Positions 1 through 5,653 of a stretch of 7,750 nucleotides of DNA are shown in pieces. The translations under genes and the position numbers were made by a program. Source of the DNA: an uncultured Desulfobulbaceae bacterium (GTDB taxonomy: Bacteria > Desulfobacterota > Desulfobulbia > Desulfobulbales > Desulfobulbaceae); contig CAMYOP010000129.1 in assembly GCA_947260045.1 (NCBI GenBank), positions 1 through 7,750 of the forward strand, in the 5' to 3' direction. Every line of letters starts with the position of its first letter. Position 1 is the first letter of the stretch. Below the pieces are notes generated by a model. It saw only the letters and a program-made list of their open reading frames with translations, was not told where the DNA came from and made no database searches.

Positions 1-1765
1 TATTACCGAGAACAGAGTCGTCCAAAAGTAAGGTTGGATCAATGGCTGCTATTTCATCCTCTATTCGCTGCAAATTTCTACTTACTTTTGCAGATAGGGT
101 TGATTGCGGATAATTAACCAGAAGATCTTTAAGAATTCTTTGAGAAGCCAGAAGTAAGGTTTTCTTACTTTCCAGATCCTGAGTTCTGTTTGCCCGGACA
201 AACAGGTCCGCTGCACGCCGCCGGCCCTCACTTACAGCCAGTTGAGATGCTTCCGCTATCTGCCGCTGTGCTTTTTCCTTGTATGGTGTATCGAGTAATG
301 CTGTAAATATTTCTATGGCAGTGTCATACTCTTTTGCTTCAAGGTGCTGCATACCTGTATTCCATTGTTCCGGCAATACTTGCTCCTGCCGTAAGCGATG
401 GGTTTCAAGTTCAATTGCCTCTGCTGTTACCAGCTCATCAATCTTTCTTCGCAGTAGATCCTGGTTTTCAATGGGCAATATATCTTGGGGAATACGCTCC
501 AGGGCAAAAATTGCCTCTTGAAATTTCTTCTCAGCAGCAAACACCTCTGCTTCTTCAAGCTGTATATTAAACCATGCATCTGCAGCGAGACGAGACTGCT
601 GCAAAATAGCATCGGCACTTGATGCTACCTGTGAATAGGGATACGTGTCTATGAACTCTGTTGCTTCCAGTACGACATTAAAGCCATCCCGTTCAGGATT
701 ATAACCAAGAAAATTTTTCAAAAGAGAAGCATATGCCTTCACTTCTGGACTCTGCAGACCTGCAGAATCAAGCGCTCTCAACTGCAAAGCAGCCCATTCC
801 TTTTTTTCTCCAAGTTGTGCATAAAAATTTACAATTTCATTGTACTGATCCTGAGCCCCTGTATAATCCTCCAGCCCGAAACGAAGATCAGCGATCATCT
901 GTTTCAAGCGAAACTCAGATGCAGCATCCCCATCTTCCTGCAGCCGAATGTAAAGGTTTTGAAAAACGTTCAGGGCTTCATCCTCTCGACCGCTTTTCAA
1001 TAAAGCCTGACCATATGTAAAAACAGTATCGTGGCCAGCTTTTTTCCCTGGACCCTGAAACAGATCTTGATAACTGACAATGACCTGCTCATAATCGTTT
1101 TGTGCCATTGCAGCGCTGATGAACTGTTCTTCTGCTGAATAATCACCGGATTGAAGTGAAATTCCTTCTTGACGAGATACTTTTTTTCGTTCCTCTGTCA
1201 GAATCGTATTACAATCACTTTCAAGAAAAGAGATATCCTGCTCTTCAATTTCAAGCAGGGATTGAGCAATTTTTTTCCCGCCATTTGCAACAGAATCTCT
1301 ACTTAGAATTTTTTTATGGAGCGCATCATATCCAGACAAGATTGTTCGCAACTTTTCAAGACAATCACTTACCCTGATCATATCTTGTCTGTTCAGGTCA
1401 GCTGGCTCAATACCTGAACTAAATGTTTGCCAATCATCGAGTTTTTTTTCGTAGGCAAACATCCTGTCGTTAATCTGAGTCAAACGAGGTATGAGATATT
1501 CTTCTGATTCCTGATTTGACCTTGTATCATTAAGGACAATCTCGGCTGCTTGAATCTGGGGTTTGACAGAGCTTACATCTTGACCGGGCTGCTGGGTCAA
1601 AATCTGCTTTTCTTCAATTGCTGCTTCACGCTGCGCTCTTCCCCGATAGGGATCGACCATTTTTTTTTCAGCCAGACAGCCAGCTAACAAAAAAGCAATA
1701 AGAACACATGAAAGAGGCGCCTTAAAAGGCGCCACGGTACATAATTTCTTCGTTCTGGTGAACAT
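1..1765 (-). CDS. TPR-repeat outer-membrane lipoprotein, partial (3' end beyond the left edge)
   Basis: An uninterrupted minus-strand reading frame of 588 codons begins at 1765 and is still open at the window edge, so the C-terminus is missing. The start is supported by GGAG six bases upstream of the ATG. The N-terminus is a lipoprotein signal: basic residues (R4, K6, K7), a hydrophobic stretch at about 18-29, and the lipobox LLAGC with acylated Cys30. Leu at +2 gives no inner-membrane retention signal, so outer-membrane anchoring is likely. The mature part is acidic, alpha-helical and rich in Gln/Glu/Ala. TPR-like helix pairs are visible near residues 213-236, 246-272, 285-316, 403-425 and 468-491, with the typical Tyr/Ala/Leu spacing (for example YDTAIEIF). 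A YPYSQVASSA segment near 375-384 and NYPQSTLSAK near 551-560 resemble BamD/YbgF-type TPR turns. I do not recognise a named family. A role as a periplasmic scaffold in envelope biogenesis is inferred from the fold and from the neighbouring cell-wall genes. Confidence 0.85.
   Translation of the reverse strand, partial: MFTRTKKLCTVAPFKAPLSCVLIAFLLAGCLAEKKMVDPYRGRAQREAAIEEKQILTQQPGQDVSSVKPQIQAAEIVLNDTRSNQESEEYLIPRLTQINDRMFAYEKKLDDWQTFSSGIEPADLNRQDMIRVSDCLEKLRTILSGYDALHKKILSRDSVANGGKKIAQSLLEIEEQDISFLESDCNTILTEERKKVSRQEGISLQSGDYSAEEQFISAAMAQNDYEQVIVSYQDLFQGPGKKAGHDTVFTYGQALLKSGREDEALNVFQNLYIRLQEDGDAASEFRLKQMIADLRFGLEDYTGAQDQYNEIVNFYAQLGEKKEWAALQLRALDSAGLQSPEVKAYASLLKNFLGYNPERDGFNVVLEATEFIDTYPYSQVASSADAILQQSRLAADAWFNIQLEEAEVFAAEKKFQEAIFALERIPQDILPIENQDLLRRKIDELVTAEAIELETHRLRQEQVLPEQWNTGMQHLEAKEYDTAIEIFTALLDTPYKEKAQRQIAEASQLAVSEGRRRAADLFVRANRTQDLESKKTLLLASQRILKDLLVNYPQSTLSAKVSRNLQRIEDEIAAIDPTLLLDDSVLGN
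1716..1733 (-). repeat. GC-rich hairpin inside the signal-peptide coding region
   Basis: On the mRNA strand this reads GGCGCCTTTTAAGGCGCC, a perfect inverted repeat with 8-bp arms around two bases; sterically about 7 bp with a 4-base loop is more realistic. It lies at +33 to +50 from the start codon of the TPR lipoprotein gene and encodes roughly residues 11-17. It stands out as a strongly GC-rich structure in AT-rich surroundings. It could affect early elongation or mRNA stability, but that is inference. There is no U-run after it, so it is not an intrinsic terminator. Confidence 0.6.
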
Positions 1766-1780
1766 TTTCAACTCCAACGG
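1766..1780 (-). promoter_or_regulatory. Ribosome binding site of the TPR lipoprotein gene
   Basis: Reading the minus strand, GTTGGAGTTGAAA precedes the ATG at 1765. The GGAG core sits six bases from the start codon, an optimal Shine-Dalgarno distance, and fixes this start. The other two genes in the window have no comparable site. Confidence 0.7.
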
Positions 1781-1888
1781 ATCAAACCTTATTTTCCGTA
1801 CTTTTCACTATCTCTAAACGTATTTGATTACAGAATCCTGATCAATTCCTCACAAGGATACCCAAACGCCCTTGGCGCATGTCGAGTT

Positions 1889-1916
1889 ATTGTACCATGG
1901 TCTGGTTCTTTGTGAA
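1889..1916 (-). promoter_or_regulatory. Candidate sigma70-type promoter for the TPR lipoprotein gene
   Basis: On the minus strand, TTCACA (1916-1911, 5 of 6 to the -35 consensus) is followed after 16 bases by TACAAT (1894-1889, 5 of 6 to the -10 consensus). Transcription would start near 1882 and give a leader of about 117 nt before the ATG at 1765. The leader contains only weak stems (for example CGCC/GGCG around 1866-1876) and no recognisable riboswitch. This suggests the lipoprotein gene can be transcribed independently of the PBP gene upstream, although read-through is also possible because no terminator is visible after the PBP stop codon. Confidence 0.45.
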
Positions 1917-1993
1917 GGAAAAAATGAGCGGAAAGCAACAAAATACAGGATGTGAATTACACAGAAAAATTAGGGGGCTATGAAATAAATATT

Positions 1994-4900
1994 TTACAAA
2001 CCAAGCATCTGTTGGTTTTTCCAATATGGATTAAAAAAGCGCTTTCCTTCATAGTGCCCGCCAGCTCCAAACTTGCCAAAAGATAGAATTTTTGGCAACT
2101 TCCTTCCAACCAGAGGCCCATTTCCACTGCCCTGCAACACCATTCCCCCTTTTTCAGGAACAACGGGAACAATAATCTGACCCATATTAGGATATTTTAA
2201 AGAGAGACCATTAAAACTCAGATCAACCTCATCCACCCGGTCCCCGCTTTTATCCATGAGCAAAACAGCCTCAGCGATACTGCTCCAGATAGGGAGTGCC
2301 CCTCCTGAACCTGATATTCGCGTTGTCTTTTTTACCATGGGCCTATTATCGTCAAAACCGACATAAACCCCAACTGAAAAGCCATTATCAATATACATCT
2401 CTGTTTCTGTCCCTGGTCCAAGCGCTGGGACGAATCCAAAAAATGAAGAGTTGCGAAACTGATTGGCGGTACCTGTTTTGCCAAGCAGGGGTACAGGTAT
2501 ATCGAGCTTTTGCAAAGCTTTATTTTTTTCTTCTTCCTCACTGGAAAATCGAACATTTTTTCGAGCATATTTTCCAGTTCCATGCAAAATGACATTTTCT
2601 AATATGTTGCTGACAGCCACAGAGGTCTTCTGATCCAGTACAGGCTTTAAAACCTGATTGGCAGAATAAATTGTTTTGCCATCCTCCGTTTCAATTTTTT
2701 CTATAACAGCAAGACCATCAAGGGTTTCATCATTTTCGTCTAAGACGGCGTCCATTTTTACCGGGGTGTAGCGTACTCCTGAAACCAAGGTTTCATACAT
2801 ACGCACCGCCTCCAAGACAGAAACGACATTTGAGCCCAGAGGAAAAGACAAAACCGGTTCCAATTGGCTGGAAATACCCATTTCTTTGCCAAGATCTTTT
2901 AAATATTGCAGGCCAAGCATCACTCGATAATCTTTTATGGAGGTAAGAACTTCCATGGAATATGGACGTTTTTCCTGAAGCATCTCAAGTTCCAGAGCCA
3001 TCTGCTGTGTCACTGCCTCATAGGCATAAACGCTTATAGCTCCTTCAAGGAGAATATTTTCCCAAAATGAAGCCTCTTCCGCTTCACTCATAAAAAGCAG
3101 GCGATTAGTAATATCATCTACCCAGAGAGGTTGGAGTTCTTCACCATGTTTAAGGCTCAAGGAATAAATAATTTTGCCATCTTCATTTTCAAACAGATAC
3201 CCATCCGGAGGCAAGCCTGTTTTGACCTCTCTAAAGATATTGAGGATATTTAATCTCTGCCTGACAGCGTTTATATAGTATTCCTGTTGTGCTTTAAGGG
3301 AGTTATAACTTTCAGGCAAAGCGAGATAATTTTTTTGAAGAATTTTTTCTCGTAATGCATATTCCTTTTTTTCCCTTGTAGAGAGTTTTTTCTTGCTTTC
3401 TTTCTGGACAGCCAGAAGGTCCTCCAGGTAGCGATCAAAATGATACCCGTACGGTAATTTCTGTAATAATTTATAGTCGTGAACTCTATCGTCGAAAAGA
3501 AAATCCGCCTCAAGGGATAAAATAGCTTTTTCGAATGCTGCTTTTTGAAGGATGTTACGGTTTACAACAATGCCAAAATCATCACGTATACGTTGTCTGA
3601 AATGAGCATAACTTTCAGTAGTGTCACCATCACCTCGAGGAGCCATATCAAGAGGGGAGGCAAGTTCCCTCAACCTTGGCGGCGTCAAGAAATCTGTTAA
3701 ATGTTCTACCAGCCAGACGGCTGCCAGGTTTTCAGAGTATGTTCCTGCCCAGCTCATTGAAACCTCTTTATGGGGACTGATATGATCTGGCCGGGGAAAG
3801 TATGGTCTATCCTGAAAGATAAAGATGTTTCGCTCATTGTTCAACAAGTCAACACTATTCCAGCCGAGTTGAAGTGCAGCAGCAAAAAGAAAAGGCTTGA
3901 ACACTGAGCCCATTAAGCGTTTGGCATGGACAGCCCTATTATAGAATCGATTTTGCATACCTCCAACCATTGCTCTGATTTTCCCATGCTGCAAAACCAA
4001 AGCGCCTCCCTGTAGCTCAGGGTAACGTTCAAGATCAAGAACAATAGAACCGTCCTCATCAATGGAACGTACGCTGACAAAAATTTTATCTCCTTTTTGA
4101 AACTGTTTCATTAAAGTTTTCAGATCTTTCCCGTCGGCATCACTCCATCTGTTTTTATGATAGCGAGCACTTGCTAGCAAAATACGCTTAAGCCCTTCCT
4201 GATCAATAAGCCCGTTTGGTCTTTTAGCTCCTAAGCCAACCTCAATGAGCGGATATTTTTCTCCCTTTTTATGTACATCAACAATGGTGCCAAAATAAAA
4301 ACCACCTGGCATCAATTCAATTTCTTCCTCAAAATCAGCCTTTTCATATTCAGCAAGAACTGTATCGCGCTCATACCCGCGAAGACGAACATCCAGGCGT
4401 GCCAGATTTCGCCGCAGGGCATACATAGACCTGTCCTGAAGCTTCTTGTCCACTGTCGTTATAATGCGAACCCCTGAGGTAGAAACGTTTGAAATACCGT
4501 GCTCTTCAAGTGCATCTAGTATAACTGGAGAGTTGAGCCCATCTTTGACCAGATCAACAATGGTATTCAGTGCAAAAGACATTTTTCCTCGACGAAATTC
4601 CAGTTCGGTTTGAAGAGCCTCGTTATACCGGTCTTCTGATATCATTGCGTCGACATACATTCTCCCTAAAACATATACAGCTCTTTTCTTGGCCCGTTTT
4701 CTGGCTTTCTCCGATAACTCCTTACTCTTTTTGGTAAACGGATTATAATAATTCGGACGCTTCACACTGCCTGCAATAAAGGCATTTTCCAACAGACTTA
4801 ACTCACTGGCATTTTTATCAAAATAGTAACGAGCAGCAACACCGAGCCCATGTCCATTGCCACTGACAAAAAACTGATTGGAATAAAACTCCAGAATCTT

Positions 4901-5389
4901 TTCTTTAGGGTAATGATATTCCAGGCGAAAGGCGTACAACAGCTCTTTTAATTTTGCCCGAATGGTTCGAGATTCCCTTTTAAAAAGATTTTTCGCTGTC
5001 TGCTGAGAAATCGTACTCCCGCCCTGGACAACTCTGCCAGCCTTGACGTTGGCGATCATCGCTCTGGTAACACCTTGGATATCTATGCCGAAATGACTGA
5101 AGAATTTCTTATCTTCTGCGGCAGTGATAGCGTGAACGAACTCTCTTGGTATTTGGCCATACGAGAGATATTGTCGGTGAGTATCCTGGAAAAGAACACC
5201 CATTTTTTCTTGACCGTCACGGTAATAAACAGGACTTTCACGCCCGAGAATGGACTCAATATAATCCTGCTCCATTTCAGGCCCGGGGTTGACGACCACA
5301 AACCAATAGAGCCCTCCACCAGCGGCAATGAGGCCCAGGAAGGTAAAAAATAGAAAAAAATTAAATAATTTAAATAAAAAACGAAACAT
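1994..5389 (-). CDS. Bifunctional class A penicillin-binding protein, PBP1A-like, with a large insertion in the transpeptidase domain
   Basis: Peptidoglycan synthase of 1131 residues: it polymerises lipid II (GT51 glycosyltransferase) and cross-links stem peptides (penicillin-sensitive transpeptidase) at the periplasmic face of the inner membrane. It has a short cytoplasmic start and one membrane anchor (about 8-33). The GT51 domain (about 65-240) shows catalytic Glu92 in AEDKKFFSHFG, GGSTISQQTAKN (123-134), KEKILEFYSNQFF (162-174) and the AARYYFDK block (185-192). An OB-like region typical of PBP1A follows at about 361-456. The transpeptidase has SVFK with nucleophile Ser495, SEN at 552-554 and KTGT at 971-974, so all catalytic motifs are intact. 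The SEN-to-KTGT distance is about 417 residues against roughly 130-190 in the E. coli enzymes, because of extra sequence at about 565-830. An extra tail of about 80 residues (1052-1131) follows the transpeptidase. The start at 5389 is the only ATG before the membrane anchor, but it lacks a clear Shine-Dalgarno sequence. It is divergent from the mltD-like gene. The family is certain; the exact paralogue name is not. Confidence 0.96.
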   Translation of the reverse strand: MFRFLFKLFNFFLFFTFLGLIAAGGGLYWFVVVNPGPEMEQDYIESILGRESPVYYRDGQEKMGVLFQDTHRQYLSYGQIPREFVHAITAAEDKKFFSHFGIDIQGVTRAMIANVKAGRVVQGGSTISQQTAKNLFKRESRTIRAKLKELLYAFRLEYHYPKEKILEFYSNQFFVSGNGHGLGVAARYYFDKNASELSLLENAFIAGSVKRPNYYNPFTKKSKELSEKARKRAKKRAVYVLGRMYVDAMISEDRYNEALQTELEFRRGKMSFALNTIVDLVKDGLNSPVILDALEEHGISNVSTSGVRIITTVDKKLQDRSMYALRRNLARLDVRLRGYERDTVLAEYEKADFEEEIELMPGGFYFGTIVDVHKKGEKYPLIEVGLGAKRPNGLIDQEGLKRILLASARYHKNRWSDADGKDLKTLMKQFQKGDKIFVSVRSIDEDGSIVLDLERYPELQGGALVLQHGKIRAMVGGMQNRFYNRAVHAKRLMGSVFKPFLFAAALQLGWNSVDLLNNERNIFIFQDRPYFPRPDHISPHKEVSMSWAGTYSENLAAVWLVEHLTDFLTPPRLRELASPLDMAPRGDGDTTESYAHFRQRIRDDFGIVVNRNILQKAAFEKAILSLEADFLFDDRVHDYKLLQKLPYGYHFDRYLEDLLAVQKESKKKLSTREKKEYALREKILQKNYLALPESYNSLKAQQEYYINAVRQRLNILNIFREVKTGLPPDGYLFENEDGKIIYSLSLKHGEELQPLWVDDITNRLLFMSEAEEASFWENILLEGAISVYAYEAVTQQMALELEMLQEKRPYSMEVLTSIKDYRVMLGLQYLKDLGKEMGISSQLEPVLSFPLGSNVVSVLEAVRMYETLVSGVRYTPVKMDAVLDENDETLDGLAVIEKIETEDGKTIYSANQVLKPVLDQKTSVAVSNILENVILHGTGKYARKNVRFSSEEEEKNKALQKLDIPVPLLGKTGTANQFRNSSFFGFVPALGPGTETEMYIDNGFSVGVYVGFDDNRPMVKKTTRISGSGGALPIWSSIAEAVLLMDKSGDRVDEVDLSFNGLSLKYPNMGQIIVPVVPEKGGMVLQGSGNGPLVGRKLPKILSFGKFGAGGHYEGKRFFNPYWKNQQMLGL
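2900..3697 (-). other. Region of the PBP gene encoding the inserted domain (about residues 565-830)
   Basis: Between the SEN motif (552-554) and the conserved segment LSFPLGSNVVSVLEAVRMYETL (about 848-867), where a class A PBP normally needs only a short stretch, this protein has about 265 extra residues. The part at about 655-715 is highly charged (Lys/Glu/Arg-rich) and probably helical. The later part includes the sequence DGYLFENEDGKIIYSLSL, which looks like a beta hairpin, and then further acidic helices (about 765-835). I recognise no known domain. The frame is clean and composition matches the rest of the gene, so it is a genuine coding insertion and not a frameshift artefact. The boundaries are estimates. 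Confidence 0.65.
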
Positions 5390-5462
5390 GAAATGATTGA
5401 TTAGTATGTTAACAACGTTCCCAGGATGGACAGATAATGCTTGTTTTCCGAGAGCGTTTCAA

Positions 5463-5491
5463 AGGATACAAACGTTGACAATAAGTCTCAA
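5463..5491 (-). promoter_or_regulatory. Candidate sigma70-type promoter for the PBP gene
   Basis: On the minus strand, TTGAGA (5491-5486, 5 of 6) is followed after exactly 17 bases by TATCCT (5468-5463, 4 of 6). Transcription would begin near 5456 and leave a leader of about 65 nt before the ATG at 5389. An imperfect inverted repeat, GTTGA (5474-5478) and TCAAC (5488-5492) with a 9-base gap, overlaps the -35 box and spacer and could be an operator half-site pair. Support is from pattern only. Confidence 0.4.
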
Positions 5492-5506
5492 CTTTACGTT
5501 TTTTAT

Positions 5507-5519
5507 TGGATAATATCCA
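5507..5519. repeat. Small palindrome, possible operator
   Basis: TGGATA and TATCCA are perfect inverted arms around a single A, a size typical of a dimeric regulator site. It lies just upstream of the candidate PBP promoter on the minus strand and about 108 bases upstream of the first possible mltD start. A regulatory role is inference. Confidence 0.35.
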
Positions 5520-5653
5520 GTTTTAATGAAGCTGATGATAGAAAAATATTTATATATTGTATTTTTATCGCATTATCAGTTATTATTGGCCCAATTTAAA
5601 TTTCGTCCAATCTGAATATATTCCAAATGTTTCTACATAAAAACGATCCCAAT

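Larger units (their letters stand above)
5390..5626. promoter_or_regulatory. Divergent intergenic regulatory region between the PBP and mltD-like genes
   Basis: This AT-rich spacer must carry promoters for both flanking genes. Three short palindromes are visible: TGGATA-A-TATCCA at 5507-5519, ATTGG-C-CCAAT at 5585-5595 and GAATATATTC at 5614-5623. For the plus strand no strong promoter can be named; the best guess is TTGTAT (5557-5562, 3 of 6) and TATTAT (5581-5586, 5 of 6) with an 18-base spacer. No small gene or RNA gene is evident. There is no Shine-Dalgarno sequence before either divergent start codon. Confidence 0.6.

Noticed and set aside
279..1377. Several plus-strand reading frames of 60-100 codons (for example 334-570, 733-1020, 1156-1377)
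   Set aside because: They lie opposite the continuous 588-codon minus-strand lipoprotein frame, which has a lipobox, a ribosome binding site and TPR-like periodicity; the plus-strand products have no protein-like features.
1865..1877. CGCC/GGCG stem in the lipoprotein leader as the PBP terminator
   Set aside because: The stem is only 4 bp and has no U-run after it; it also lies beyond the candidate promoter of the next gene.
2296..2595. Overlapping frames on both strands inside the PBP gene
   Set aside because: They are antisense or out of frame to the conserved transpeptidase region containing KTGT; no own ribosome binding site or recognisable domain.
3271..3513. Minus-strand 80-codon frame inside the region of the PBP insertion
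   Set aside because: Tested as a hint that the insertion might be a separate gene or a frameshift. The PBP frame is open throughout the insertion and resumes conserved sequence after it, while this alternative frame has random-looking, Lys/Asn/Arg-rich content.
5075..5353. Frames on both strands over the 5' end of the PBP gene
   Set aside because: They overlap the glycosyltransferase motifs around Glu92 and upstream in another frame and show no domain of their own.
5475..5516. TTGACA (5475-5480) with TAATAT (5511-5516) as the mltD promoter
   Set aside because: The spacing is 30 bases, far beyond what a sigma70 promoter allows.
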